Below are positions 16,978-26,459 of a DNA stretch of 64,000 nt, one piece after another (the first letter of the stretch is position 1; the number at the start of each line of letters is the position of its first letter). Location of the stretch: assembly GCA_013414795.1 (NCBI GenBank), contig CP058732.1, forward strand, positions 670,501-734,500, written 5' to 3'. Source of the DNA: Candidatus Kapaibacterium sp. (GTDB taxonomy: Bacteria; Bacteroidota; Ignavibacteria; Kapaibacteriales; UBA2268). The notes under the pieces were generated by a model. That model did not search any database and was not told the DNA's origin. It saw nothing but the letters and a program-made list of their open reading frames with translations. The position numbers and the translations under genes are program-made.

Positions 16978-18924
16978 TTATCTGTCCCAATTTTTCTCTA
17001 CAAACTGCTTAATCAAACCACCCTTTACACGACCTCGAAGTTGTTCCATTATCAAACTAATTGCAATCTCTTTAAGTTTGTCTGGATGGCGAATCACTGT
17101 GGTTTTAATCGTAACTTTTGCGTGATTAAATGCATTCAAAATTTCTTGTTCGTTTGCTGGGGAAAGCAAACTGGACAAATATTGCTCTTTCCCCTTAAGA
17201 ATAAGTTCCAAAGCATATTTAATACCATCATCAAGAATTTTCCCTTCTTGGTAAAATCGAAATATTTCCTTTACTTTTTCAACCGATAGTTCTTGAAGAT
17301 TGTATCCTCGCCTTTCAAGCCATTGAAATGAACCAATTAACACTTTCGCAACAAAGGGAGGCGACAATTCCAACTCTTTTGCCAACTCTTTTACCAATTG
17401 ATAATGCTTGGACAATGCAAGTTTCTTTGCTAACTCATCGGGTATTTGTTGTTCTTTGCACCATTTCATTCGTTGAGCAAAATCCTCTGGTTTTGTAATT
17501 TTTATTCTTTCAATGCGTGCTGGTTCAACTATTATGGTTGGCAGGTCTGTGTCTGGATACAATCGATTTGGTCCAGGCAAATATCTTTCGAAAGAAGTTG
17601 TTCCGTCGGGCAAGGCTTTCCTCGTTTCTGCGGGAATACCAAGAGTGGCTTCGTATGCTCGATTTGCAATTTCGTCTATTGCAATTTTGACATCATCACT
17701 GCTACCCCAGACAATTACGAAAGCATCTTCTTCGGTTGCACCAATAAATTTGATTGTTTTGTCAATTTCCTCTCGTGAAATAGTGTTGTCGATTATGTCG
17801 GAAGCAATTATGTTTGGTAAATCCGTCAAACAAGCAAGGACTCGAATGCGGTCGGAGAGTTCTTGTGCAAAAACAGAATACCTTTGTGTGTTCCATTTCA
17901 ACAAGCCAGCCCAGTGTGGTAGTAGAACACAATGAACCTCGTCGCCGTTTTCCAAAGCCCGAGCAATTGGGAAATAATTTGTATTTTTCAACACCTTATA
18001 TAAATTGTAAGTTCGGAAAGAAAATGTTTCGGGAGAAATTCCACGTTTGAACAACTCCGCTCGCAAGCGGAGAAGGTTCAACTGACGCACAACTTCATTG
18101 TAAGCCACAATAGGAATTTTTCGGATTTTATCAATTCCTTTAATTTCCATTCTTGTCCCATCGGTAATGCTGACACTCAAATCGAAGCGAAAGGCACCAC
18201 TCTCCCGACGAACTCTACCCGAAGCAAGCAAATAATTTCGAAGCAATTCGCAAAATTCCATTGCTTCGGTCGGTGTCTGCAATTCTGGTTTTGTAACAAT
18301 CTCTACAAGAGGAATGCCAAGTCTATCGGTGTAAAATGTTCTCTTGTGGTGCACATCATTAATTTTTCTGGCTGTGTCTTCTTCGAGAATTATTTCGCTG
18401 ATAGCAATGTCCTTCCCTTTGAATTTCACGCTTCCCTCAACACCAATAAGAGCAGACCTTTGAAATCCGCTTGGGACGCTCCCGTCGAGTTGATGCTTTC
18501 GAATTACATATATTTCGTCAACTGGTTTTGCATTGAAGATAAAACACAATTGCAAAGCAATATCCAAAGCCTCGTAATTAATTTCAAAAGGTGGTGTTTG
18601 GTCGAGGTCATAAGTACAAATTGTATCTCTATTAATTCGATAATGTATTTCCTTTCTTGTTCTGTATTCCATTAAAATAGAAGGGTCGATTTCTTCAGTC
18701 TCGCCAGGTGTTGGTCGCATTGTCCTAACAATCTCACTATGGAACTTGTTATTGTATGGTTGACCTGGGGCGGGACATCGACAAAACAGTTTTCGATTGG
18801 TTTCCAATTGCTGATGGAATTCAAATCCAGCACGAAAACCAAGAGCCTGGTAATCCGAATCGGTCATCTCATCGAAACTTTTTATCTTCTCAAAATTCAT
18901 TACGCCGATACTTGAAAAATTCAA
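16978..18924 (-). CDS. gatE: Glutamyl-tRNA(Gln) amidotransferase subunit E
   Basis: The tRNA-binding, kinase-like subunit of GatDE. The 648-residue protein has the GatB/GatE cradle domain first (LGFRAGFEFHQQLETNRKLFCRCP and the DGSVPSGFQRSALI loop). An inserted GAD domain like that of bacterial aspartyl-tRNA synthetase follows at about residues 275-400 and distinguishes GatE from GatB. A helical YqeY-like tail that reads the tRNA elbow completes it. A second in-frame ATG (residue 9) may be the real start. It is first in the gatE-gatD operon and divergent from the M20 dipeptidase gene. Confidence 0.92.
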   Translation of the reverse strand: MNFSSIGVMNFEKIKSFDEMTDSDYQALGFRAGFEFHQQLETNRKLFCRCPAPGQPYNNKFHSEIVRTMRPTPGETEEIDPSILMEYRTRKEIHYRINRDTICTYDLDQTPPFEINYEALDIALQLCFIFNAKPVDEIYVIRKHQLDGSVPSGFQRSALIGVEGSVKFKGKDIAISEIILEEDTARKINDVHHKRTFYTDRLGIPLVEIVTKPELQTPTEAMEFCELLRNYLLASGRVRRESGAFRFDLSVSITDGTRMEIKGIDKIRKIPIVAYNEVVRQLNLLRLRAELFKRGISPETFSFRTYNLYKVLKNTNYFPIARALENGDEVHCVLLPHWAGLLKWNTQRYSVFAQELSDRIRVLACLTDLPNIIASDIIDNTISREEIDKTIKFIGATEEDAFVIVWGSSDDVKIAIDEIANRAYEATLGIPAETRKALPDGTTSFERYLPGPNRLYPDTDLPTIIVEPARIERIKITKPEDFAQRMKWCKEQQIPDELAKKLALSKHYQLVKELAKELELSPPFVAKVLIGSFQWLERRGYNLQELSVEKVKEIFRFYQEGKILDDGIKYALELILKGKEQYLSSLLSPANEQEILNAFNHAKVTIKTTVIRHPDKLKEIAISLIMEQLRGRVKGGLIKQFVEKNWDR

Positions 18925-19104
18925 AATTAAAACAAAGTGGATGTTTTTGTAAACTTTGTAAGAATGATGTCTACTTGTGTGTGTAATTTTCGACCATATC
19001 GTTTCACATCAAAAAAGCCATCCAAATGCAAATTTTTTATCTTTAAATTTTTTTTCTTATCAATTCTTTTGCTAATTTAGTTATTTTATAATTTTGATGG
19101 AATA

Positions 19105-20472
19105 ATGAATAAGGTTAAAGATTATATTGAACAAAATCGAGAACTTTTCCTTTCCCAACTAATCGATTTCCTAAAATTCCCCAGTATCAGCAGTCGAAGC
19201 GAACACAAAGAAGACGTTAGAAATTGTGCCAATTGGCTGGCAAACCACATCAAAAGTTTGGGTGCCGAAAATGTAAATGTTTTCGAAACAGAAGGACATC
19301 CAATAGTCTACGCCGAATATCTTCACAATGAAAATGCACCAACGGTTCTTGTTTATGGACACTATGATGTACAGCCAGTTGACCCTTTGGACTTGTGGAA
19401 TTCAAATCCATTTGAGCCAATCGTAAAAGATAACAAAATTTTTGCTCGGGGTACCTCCGACGACAAAGGACAATTGTTTATTCATCTTAAAGCATTCGAA
19501 ACCGTTTTGAATACAATAGGAACTTTTCCAATCAATATTAAGTTCATATTCGAAGGGGAAGAGGAGGCTGGAAGTAATCATCTTGATGAATTTATTGAAC
19601 AAAATTCCAAACTACTTGAATGTGATACCGTTTTAATTTCTGATACCGAATGGTTCGACTTCGGTCTCCCTTCGATTTGCTACGCCTTGCGAGGAATTGC
19701 CTTTGTGGAAATCAAAGTAAAAGGACCAAATAGGGATTTGCATTCCGGTTCATACGGAGGAACCGTGGATAACCCCGCGGAAGTTCTTGCTTATTTGATT
19801 TCGCGTCTCAAGGATAGATACGGTCGAATAACGATACCCGGTTTCTACGACAAAGTACTCGAATTGACGACCGAGGAAAGAGAAGAGTTTGCCCGTTTGC
19901 CTTTCAACGAGAAGAACTATTGTCAATCTATTGGGGTAAAGCAAACCTACGGAGAAAACGGCTTTTCCGTTTTGGAAAGAACCTGGGCACGCCCAACACT
20001 TGAAATCAATGGAATTTACGGAGGTTACACGGGCGAAGGAGCAAAGACAATAATTCCTTCCGAAGCCAGCGCCAAAATATCAATGCGTCTTGTTCCAAAT
20101 CAAGTGGCAAAAGAAATTCTAGATTTATTCTCTAGGTACATTAGAGAAATTGCACCACCGACTGTTGATATCGAAATCAAACCATTACACGGCGGAAATC
20201 CAGTAATGACACCAATCGACACTATTTGGATGCGTAAAGCAAAAGAAGCCCTTCGAATTGCATTTGGTGTCGAACCTGTATTCATTCGTGAAGGTGGTTC
20301 AATTCCAGTATGCGAAACATTCCAAAGGGTGCTTGGGGCTTCCCCCGTCCTTATTGGATTTGGCTTGCCAACTGATAATATTCATTCCCCAAATGAAAAC
20401 TTTTCGTTGGATAATTTCTTTGGGGGTATAAATGCAATTGCAAACTATTATTTATTATTAAATGAAAAATAA
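19105..20472 (+). CDS. M20-family dipeptidase/carboxypeptidase
   Basis: A 455-residue zinc peptidase of the M20 (ArgE/DapE/PepV) family. Metal ligands are visible in VYGHYDVQPVDPLDLW, in RGTSDDKGQL and in FEGEEEAGSNHLDEF, with the conserved His/Asp and the catalytic Glu pair. A dimerisation domain lies roughly at residues 210-360. The length and the GHYDVQPVDP block fit cytosolic dipeptidases acting on a broad range of dipeptides. It is followed after 31 bases by an OPT peptide transporter on the same strand, which suggests joint use for peptide uptake and cleavage. Confidence 0.9.
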   Translation: MNKVKDYIEQNRELFLSQLIDFLKFPSISSRSEHKEDVRNCANWLANHIKSLGAENVNVFETEGHPIVYAEYLHNENAPTVLVYGHYDVQPVDPLDLWNSNPFEPIVKDNKIFARGTSDDKGQLFIHLKAFETVLNTIGTFPINIKFIFEGEEEAGSNHLDEFIEQNSKLLECDTVLISDTEWFDFGLPSICYALRGIAFVEIKVKGPNRDLHSGSYGGTVDNPAEVLAYLISRLKDRYGRITIPGFYDKVLELTTEEREEFARLPFNEKNYCQSIGVKQTYGENGFSVLERTWARPTLEINGIYGGYTGEGAKTIIPSEASAKISMRLVPNQVAKEILDLFSRYIREIAPPTVDIEIKPLHGGNPVMTPIDTIWMRKAKEALRIAFGVEPVFIREGGSIPVCETFQRVLGASPVLIGFGLPTDNIHSPNENFSLDNFFGGINAIANYYLLLNEK

Positions 20473-20503
20473 CTTGGGTATTTGTTAATAAAAAAGAGGT
20501 GTT

Positions 20504-22540
20504 ATGAGCGAGAACAAACCATTTGTCCCTTTTGTTCCAGCCGAAATGACAATGAGCGAATTTACGCTCCGCGCTTTGGTACTTGGCTTAATTATGGCGG
20601 TTGTACTTGGTGCTGCGAATGCATATCTTGGATTGAAAGCGGGGATGACAATTGCCGCAACCTATCCAGCAGCGGTCATTGGTATGGCGTTCTTGCGACT
20701 TTTCAAAAACGGAACCATACTCGAAGAAAACTTTGCACGAACTGTCGGCTCCATTGGCGAAAGCGTTGCTGCTGGTGCAATTTTTACTATTCCAGCGTTC
20801 TTAATTGCCGGTATTTGGGAGGACTTCTCCTCAATTAAGCATTACCTCGAAGCAAGTTTCATTATGCTCATTGGTGGTATCATTGGTATCCTATTCGTTG
20901 CAATCCTACGCCGTGTAATGGTTGAAGACCGCGAACTACCATTCCCCGAATCAGTTGCTGCTGCGGAAATCCACAAGGCTGGACAACGTGGTGGTAGCGG
21001 CGCTAAATTCCTCTTTTGGGCTATGGGTTTGGGTGGTTTGATACAACTATTAAAACAGATACAAGTATTTGCCTCTTCTTGGGAAAAATTCATTCATTTT
21101 TCAACGCAAAAATTGGCATTCTGGAAGACCAGTGGTGTCGAGGCTGGCGGTGGGGCTTTGTTGACCACTCCCGGCGTTAGTCCAGCATATATGGGCGTAG
21201 GCTTTATCATTGGACCGAACCTTGCCGCATTGAACTTTACTGGTGGTTTGCTTGCCTGGGGTTTATTTGTTCCCTTGTTACTCTACTTCTTGGGTCCAGA
21301 AATTGTTAAATCGATGGAAGCCGCTGGGACACCAATATCTGGCGATGACCAATGGATTGCAATTGCATTTGAGGTCTGGCGAAAATTTGTCCGTCCAGTT
21401 GCAATCGGTGGAATGTTAATGAGCGCTGGTTACACACTTTATCGTATGCGAAACAGTTTAATCGCTGGTTTGTCCCGCGCAATAAGCGATGTTAAAAAAG
21501 CCGCTGGCGGTTCTGGTTCGACCGAACTCCGAACTGAACGCGACCTTCCATTCAAATGGGTTTTCATTGGTTTGCTGATTGCTTCGATTGCCACATTTTT
21601 CATTTATTACTATTTTTCAAACGATTTTGTTGCTGCTCTTGTCGCAACTATTGTTATGATTATAGCTGGCTTCTTCTTTGCCGCTGTTTCCGGCTATCTT
21701 GTGGGATTAATAGGCTCGAGCAATAATCCAATTAGTGGATTAACAATTTCTACGCTAATAGTTGCAGCTCTATTGATGGTAATACTTGGAGTGAAAGGGC
21801 AATCGGGCGTTGCTGCTGTGCTTGGAGTTGCCGCTGTCATTTGCGTCGCCGCTGCTGTCGCCGGCGAAATGTTGCAAGACTTGAAGGTTGGGCACATCCT
21901 TGGCGGAACTCCCTGGAAAATGCAGTTAGGAGACATATTCGGCGTATTGCTTTCCGCCTTTGTTATGTTTCTACCTTTGTACTACTTGCATCAAAGCGAT
22001 ATAATTGCTGGCGGAACAGGCCTTGGAGGCAAAACCTATCCCGCACCACAAGCCTCGCTTATGGCAATTCTTGCAAAAGGAATTGTCGGCGGCGATATGG
22101 CTTGGCCACTTATTATTGTTGGAATGTTGATGGCTTTCGGTTTCATTCTTCTTAAAGTTCGCTCTCCGATGCTTGTTTGCGTTGGAATGTATTTGCCTTT
22201 GGAAACTTCATTTGCAATATTTATCGGAGGCTTGATCCGTGGCATTCTCGACAAAGTTTTAGCAAAGAAGAACTTCAACGATGCACAAAAAGCAAGAGTC
22301 GATAACACTGGCGTCTTGCTAGCCTCTGGATTAATTGCTGGCGAGGCTTTAACTGGTTTGCTATTTGCAATCATTGCTGTTATCAATTACGATTTCCTCA
22401 AATCTTTAATCGTTTTCGAACATCCGACATTCCTTTTAAGTCTACTGGTTTACATCGTAGTGGGCTGGGTTTTAGTCACTGTTCCAGTTCGCAACGCTGG
22501 TTCACCCGACGAGCCTGCTCCACCATCGGCAATTGTATAA
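20504..22540 (+). CDS. OPT-family oligopeptide transporter
   Basis: A 678-residue integral membrane protein with about 16 membrane helices. The N-terminal GAANAYLGLKAGMTIAATYP block and the repeated glycine-rich helices (SGLTISTLIVAALLMVILG) are typical of bacterial OPT transporters, which are proton-driven importers of small peptides or metal chelates. The GAGGTG-like ribosome site sits seven bases before ATG. The gene ends in a rho-independent terminator. Together with the M20 peptidase upstream it forms a likely peptide-utilisation pair. Confidence 0.92.
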   Translation: MSENKPFVPFVPAEMTMSEFTLRALVLGLIMAVVLGAANAYLGLKAGMTIAATYPAAVIGMAFLRLFKNGTILEENFARTVGSIGESVAAGAIFTIPAFLIAGIWEDFSSIKHYLEASFIMLIGGIIGILFVAILRRVMVEDRELPFPESVAAAEIHKAGQRGGSGAKFLFWAMGLGGLIQLLKQIQVFASSWEKFIHFSTQKLAFWKTSGVEAGGGALLTTPGVSPAYMGVGFIIGPNLAALNFTGGLLAWGLFVPLLLYFLGPEIVKSMEAAGTPISGDDQWIAIAFEVWRKFVRPVAIGGMLMSAGYTLYRMRNSLIAGLSRAISDVKKAAGGSGSTELRTERDLPFKWVFIGLLIASIATFFIYYYFSNDFVAALVATIVMIIAGFFFAAVSGYLVGLIGSSNNPISGLTISTLIVAALLMVILGVKGQSGVAAVLGVAAVICVAAAVAGEMLQDLKVGHILGGTPWKMQLGDIFGVLLSAFVMFLPLYYLHQSDIIAGGTGLGGKTYPAPQASLMAILAKGIVGGDMAWPLIIVGMLMAFGFILLKVRSPMLVCVGMYLPLETSFAIFIGGLIRGILDKVLAKKNFNDAQKARVDNTGVLLASGLIAGEALTGLLFAIIAVINYDFLKSLIVFEHPTFLLSLLVYIVVGWVLVTVPVRNAGSPDEPAPPSAIV

Positions 22541-22543
22541 AAA

Positions 22544-22573
22544 CAAAAAGGCACGCAAATGCGTGCCTTTTTT
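22544..22573 (+). terminator. Rho-independent terminator after the OPT transporter gene
   Basis: A perfect stem GGCACGC / GCGTGCC with an AAAT loop, flanked by an A-run before and a T-run after. The A and T runs make it work in both directions, so it can also stop transcripts leaving the restriction-modification genes on the minus strand. Confidence 0.9.
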
Positions 22574-22597
22574 GTTGAAATTAATTATTTGTTTTAG

Positions 22598-23467
22598 TTA
22601 AAGATGTGGTAACAGAGTATTAAGAAAATGGAAATTCACAACATAATCAATATTTTCCATTGCTAGAAGAAGTGGTTCCTTCATTTTAGCCCACCCTGGA
22701 CCGTCGGTAATCCAAATGAAGGCAATACCGTTTTGCCCAGCAATTTCATTCAACTTGATATAACTTTCTGCAATTGAAACTGGTTTGCTTCCAGAAACAT
22801 TATAAAAACTGGATTCTACCAAATACTTTATATTCTTTCCAGAATAAATCACAAAGTCGTGCATTTTTGATTTATTTTTCCCAGAACTCAATTTAGGAAA
22901 TAAAGAAAAATTTTTGTCATTTTGCACAATTTTATACTTTTTACCCAATGATTTAGATAATTTATCAAAACATAATTTCTCGAATATTTCGCCACTTCTG
23001 TTTTTCCGAGAATTCGTGTCCAATCCAACTTCAACACCTAAAAGATAATCATAGAGGTCTTTAACCGATTGAAATAAGTCTAAAATCCCTAAATTTTTGC
23101 AAACGTATATTAATTCTTTATAATTTTTAATTGGATGGTTAAAATCCAATTTTAAATATTTTTCATTTGTTGAGTCAAATACTGTTAATTTTTCATTTTT
23201 AAGACGTTCTGCAATAAGTAAAGGAATAACCTTGACCACCTTTGGATATTTCTTAATTATTCGTACAAATTCATTCTCCAATTTATTCTTTGATACTTTT
23301 GTTAAAGAATTTAAAATTGAAATTTCTTCTAAAAAACGATTAACATTGTTCGTAATTTTTCTCCAATTCAAATAATAGTAGAAAGTCTTGTTTGTATGCA
23401 ACAAGTTTTCTATAAATGAGTCTAAGTATTCCTTATTGGATTTGAAACCAAACACATTAGGATTCAT
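22598..23467 (-). CDS. Type II restriction endonuclease, DpnII family
   Basis: A 289-residue nuclease that follows DpnII along its length: YPKVVKVIPLLIAER near the N-terminal third, GVEVGLDTNSRKNRSGEIFE in the centre, a MHDFVIYSGKNIKYLVESSFYN block with the D...E.. metal site, and FIWITDGPGWAKMKEPL near the end. DpnII cuts unmethylated GATC, so GATC is the likely target, by family knowledge only. The start at 23467 is one base after the methyltransferase stop, with a GGTG site upstream; a longer frame exists but would overlap the methyltransferase. The region is visibly more AT-rich than its neighbours. Confidence 0.88.
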   Translation of the reverse strand: MNPNVFGFKSNKEYLDSFIENLLHTNKTFYYYLNWRKITNNVNRFLEEISILNSLTKVSKNKLENEFVRIIKKYPKVVKVIPLLIAERLKNEKLTVFDSTNEKYLKLDFNHPIKNYKELIYVCKNLGILDLFQSVKDLYDYLLGVEVGLDTNSRKNRSGEIFEKLCFDKLSKSLGKKYKIVQNDKNFSLFPKLSSGKNKSKMHDFVIYSGKNIKYLVESSFYNVSGSKPVSIAESYIKLNEIAGQNGIAFIWITDGPGWAKMKEPLLLAMENIDYVVNFHFLNTLLPHL

Positions 23468-23468
23468 T

Positions 23469-24392
23469 TCACCACCATTTTGAACTGAATTTATAAATGC
23501 GTCTTTCCTTATCCTCGGATGGTTTTTTGAAAATGAAAATATGCTCGTGTGCAATCAAATAGAAATCGTTCGACTTTCTTGCCCAAATTTCTTTTGTTTT
23601 CTTCATATTATGTTGAATTTTGATAATATCTTCTTTGAGAATAAAACCCGCATCAAGAAATGATTCCATCACTCGAAAAGCTAACGGAATATAATGCTTA
23701 TTTTTCCTTGTGTCCCCAATCAAAATAGCACAAACCTTGCCAGGCTTTAAAACTCTATAAGCCTCTTCTGCAACCTTCTTCATTTCTATCAGATAATCTT
23801 TAAGAGGTAAATGTGAAAGATCTTCTTTTGCTACCTCGTTTTTTGAGTATGAAATAATGTTTGCGTAAGGTGGATGCGTTGCGATCAAGTCAATGCTATT
23901 ATTATCAATCTTGTCTAAATTTCTTGCGTCCCCTTGATAAGTTTTGATAATTGAATTGGTAGAACTCTCAAACAAAGTTTTAGTTTCAAAATTTAATCTA
24001 TCTAATGCAAGCATTACAGCATCTTTGTTGATGTCTACTCCTATTGCATTTCTTCCTAAAAGTTTAGCCTCCACCAAAGTTGTTCCACTTCCCATCATTT
24101 GGTCTAAAACCCAATCGCCCTCTTTCGTAAATTTTAGAATTAAGTTTCTAGGAATAAAAGGAGACCAATTCCCTCGATAATTTGATTGATGGGTAGCCCA
24201 ACTCCCCCTTTCTGGAAAACTCCATACTGTGGTTTGTTCCAATGTAAATTCACTGGAAGGTCCTAAACTTTTAACTATGTTGTCTTTTCGTAATTCAATT
24301 TCAACTTCTCCAATTGTAACTTTTCCGTTGTTTTTGCAAAACAAAACATAATCGTCAAAGTTATATTCAATCATTGAGCAATATTCATTCAT
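23469..24392 (-). CDS. DNA methyltransferase, N6-adenine/N4-cytosine type
   Basis: A 307-residue SAM-dependent enzyme. After SWATHQSNYRGNWSPFIPRNLI comes motif I (DQMMGSGTTLVEAKLLGRNAIGVD, residues about 90-113) and then motif IV as ATHPPYANIISYS (about 163-175). The order, with SAM site first and catalytic site second, is like Trm11-type or gamma-type enzymes and unlike Dam. Motif IV reads HPPY where N6/N4 methyltransferases normally have DPPY, NPPY or SPPY. It is adjacent to the DpnII-type nuclease and should protect its site, but the base it modifies is not clear. No good ribosome site precedes the ATG. Confidence 0.85.
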   Translation of the reverse strand: MNEYCSMIEYNFDDYVLFCKNNGKVTIGEVEIELRKDNIVKSLGPSSEFTLEQTTVWSFPERGSWATHQSNYRGNWSPFIPRNLILKFTKEGDWVLDQMMGSGTTLVEAKLLGRNAIGVDINKDAVMLALDRLNFETKTLFESSTNSIIKTYQGDARNLDKIDNNSIDLIATHPPYANIISYSKNEVAKEDLSHLPLKDYLIEMKKVAEEAYRVLKPGKVCAILIGDTRKNKHYIPLAFRVMESFLDAGFILKEDIIKIQHNMKKTKEIWARKSNDFYLIAHEHIFIFKKPSEDKERRIYKFSSKWW

Positions 24393-24685
24393 TGATGTTT
24401 ATGTTTTAAACTTAAAAACAAAAATAAGAAATTTTATATTGGGATTATTTGATTTTTAACCAATTATTCAATTTTAAACCAAAATACTCCATTGAAAATT
24501 TTTGAATTAATTTTTATTTTTTTTAAACTTTGGAATTTTAGGGAAAACCATTGACATTGCTTTGTTATTCCTCTGTCTAAATTCAAATTTGAATCAACAC
24601 TTCAACAATTATGAACCAAAAGTTAACAAAACGAAAAACATAAATTTCATAATTTTGAAATTTTGTGTTTCGTTTTGAGGTTAAT

Positions 24686-25348
24686 ATGCTTTCTAAACCT
24701 AGGATTAAAATTTACTTTGTTTTATTCTTTTGGTTAATAATAAATTCTTCAATTTATTCGCAACCGCCAATAGTTGTAAATCTTTCTGACGCTAAAAAAG
24801 CAGTAAAAGAATACTATTTGTCTATGCAGTATCAACTTGAACTCGATTCGATAATTGCGGATGCAATTCGCCAGGTTCGTCTTTTGAATTTACCTAAAAA
24901 TTCCGCATTCGTCTTTGATGTCGACGAAACTGCCCTTTCAAATATGGAATATGAATTGAAATACGATTTCGGCTACATTAAGGAAGAGTGGAACAAATGG
25001 GTTTTAGCCGAAAAAGCCCCAGCCATTAGACAAGTCAAAAACTTCTACGATACACTTTTAGCAATGGGATTGAAGATAATTTTTATAACTGGGCGTTCGG
25101 AAGAACAATATCAAGCCACTTTTAACAATTTAAAAAAGGCTGGTTATGGGGTTTTCGACACTCTAATTTGTAGAAATAAAAACGAAATCGGACTTTCCGC
25201 AAGGGAATACAAAACTGCAAAAAGGAAAGAACTTACCCAAAAAGGATATAACATTGTCGGAAGCATTGGCGACCAATGGAGCGACCTCGAAGGTGGCTAC
25301 ACAATCATTAAAGTTAAACTGCCAAACTATATGTACAAGGTCGAATAA
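24686..25348 (+). CDS. Exported acid phosphatase, HAD superfamily class B (e(P4)-like)
   Basis: A 220-residue exported phosphatase. The signal peptide spans IKIYFVLFFWLIINSSIYSQ. HAD motif I is FVFDVDETALSN with the nucleophilic Asp, motif II is IIFITGRSEEQ, and the C-terminal acidic motif is IGDQWSDLEGG. This is the pattern of acid phosphatase family B and lipoprotein e(P4), periplasmic enzymes that dephosphorylate nucleotides such as NMN and 5'-NMPs. The ATG at 24686 has a GAGG site (TGAGGTTAAT); a GTG at 24665 is less likely. One base separates it from the dihydroorotate dehydrogenase gene. Confidence 0.88.
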   Translation: MLSKPRIKIYFVLFFWLIINSSIYSQPPIVVNLSDAKKAVKEYYLSMQYQLELDSIIADAIRQVRLLNLPKNSAFVFDVDETALSNMEYELKYDFGYIKEEWNKWVLAEKAPAIRQVKNFYDTLLAMGLKIIFITGRSEEQYQATFNNLKKAGYGVFDTLICRNKNEIGLSAREYKTAKRKELTQKGYNIVGSIGDQWSDLEGGYTIIKVKLPNYMYKVE

Positions 25349-25349
25349 T

Positions 25350-26459
25350 ATGACTTTTACTGAACTCCTCGCCAAGATTGATGTCCCTATCCGCAAATTC
25401 CTTGTACATAACTATCCGTATGCTTCGTGCTTTGTTTATTCATATGCAAGGAAGTTCTTTTTGAATAGGTTAGTCAATGAAAAACCCGAACAAATCCAAC
25501 TACCCAGTGAATTGAAAAGAACTTTTTGGGGAATTGAATTTAGGTCCCCTTTGTTCAATGCCGCCGGTATGTTCAAAAGCGGTAAAGGCTACGAGTTGGC
25601 TTGCCGGCAATCTGCGGGTGCTTTCCTTGCTGGAACAGCTACTTCAAAGCCCAGATTTGGTAACTACCGAGATGGAATTTTGCACCCATTCGTACCATAT
25701 CCAGTAAGCAAGTCCAGTTCGAATTGGATGGGCTTACCCAATCCCGGTGTTCGAAAAGTATTTGACGAACTTCAACAAGTTCAAAAACAAAAAGGAGTTC
25801 CAATCGGTTTAAGCCTCGCTGCCGACGGAAACGATATGCAAGATTTAAAATCACTTTGCGAAGCATTATTTGAAGCGGAAAAAACCAATATAGATTTTAT
25901 CGAATTGAACGAAAGTTGTCCAAATGTCGACCATAGTGGTTTGGATTTGACCAGCCTTGATGAAAACTTCATAACTCGTCTGGAATACATATCAAAAAAC
26001 TTTCTACAAAAAAGGAAAAGAAATCTGCCAGTTATTTTGAAATTATCGAATGACTTTAATTCGAAGTTTGTTCCCACCCTTCTTAAAATTCTAATAGATT
26101 TGCAATTTGATGGTTTGAATTTTGGGAACACCTCGACAAACTACCCTGAGTGCAAGTCACGTATCTTCCAAAAGGAGCTAAACACGTTTGACTTCTTTAC
26201 TCGAAAATTTGGCGGAGGAGTAAGTGGATTTCCTTTGAAAGACAAATCGTATAATCTAACATCTACTGCGTCGAACTGTCTCAAAAAAATAAATCCACAA
26301 AGAGAATTCCACATAGTTAGAACCGGAGGTATTTTCAATTTCGAAGACTATCAAAAATCCGCAGAATTAGGTGTTTCGCTCTTTCAGTGGTTTACGGGAT
26401 ATTTTGAAAACTTTACAAATTTCGGTCACAAGTTATATCAAAAATTTTTTAAAATTTGA
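25350..26459 (+). CDS. Dihydroorotate dehydrogenase family protein
   Basis: A 369-residue FMN barrel enzyme of pyrimidine synthesis. FMN and substrate motifs are visible: FNAAGMFKSGKGYE, LAGTATSKPRFGN, IELNESCPNVDHSG, LNFGNTSTNY and IVRTGGI. The N-terminal extension of about 65 residues and GTATSKPRFGN resemble the membrane-bound class 2 enzymes, but the catalytic position is Cys (NESCPN), as in soluble class 1 enzymes, where class 2 has Ser. It may be a PyrD or a relative with another substrate. It is coupled with the acid phosphatase gene just upstream. Confidence 0.8.
   Translation: MTFTELLAKIDVPIRKFLVHNYPYASCFVYSYARKFFLNRLVNEKPEQIQLPSELKRTFWGIEFRSPLFNAAGMFKSGKGYELACRQSAGAFLAGTATSKPRFGNYRDGILHPFVPYPVSKSSSNWMGLPNPGVRKVFDELQQVQKQKGVPIGLSLAADGNDMQDLKSLCEALFEAEKTNIDFIELNESCPNVDHSGLDLTSLDENFITRLEYISKNFLQKRKRNLPVILKLSNDFNSKFVPTLLKILIDLQFDGLNFGNTSTNYPECKSRIFQKELNTFDFFTRKFGGGVSGFPLKDKSYNLTSTASNCLKKINPQREFHIVRTGGIFNFEDYQKSAELGVSLFQWFTGYFENFTNFGHKLYQKFFKI

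Noticed and set aside
18986-19104. A -33/-7 type promoter (TTTG and TAATTTTG) before the M20 gene
   Set aside because: The second element lies almost on the start codon and the spacing is shorter than usual, so I do not report it as a feature.
24393-24685. Possible small gene or RNA in the AT-rich gap after the methyltransferase gene
   Set aside because: No frame with a ribosome site and no clear stem was found; it probably holds only the promoter of the acid phosphatase gene.
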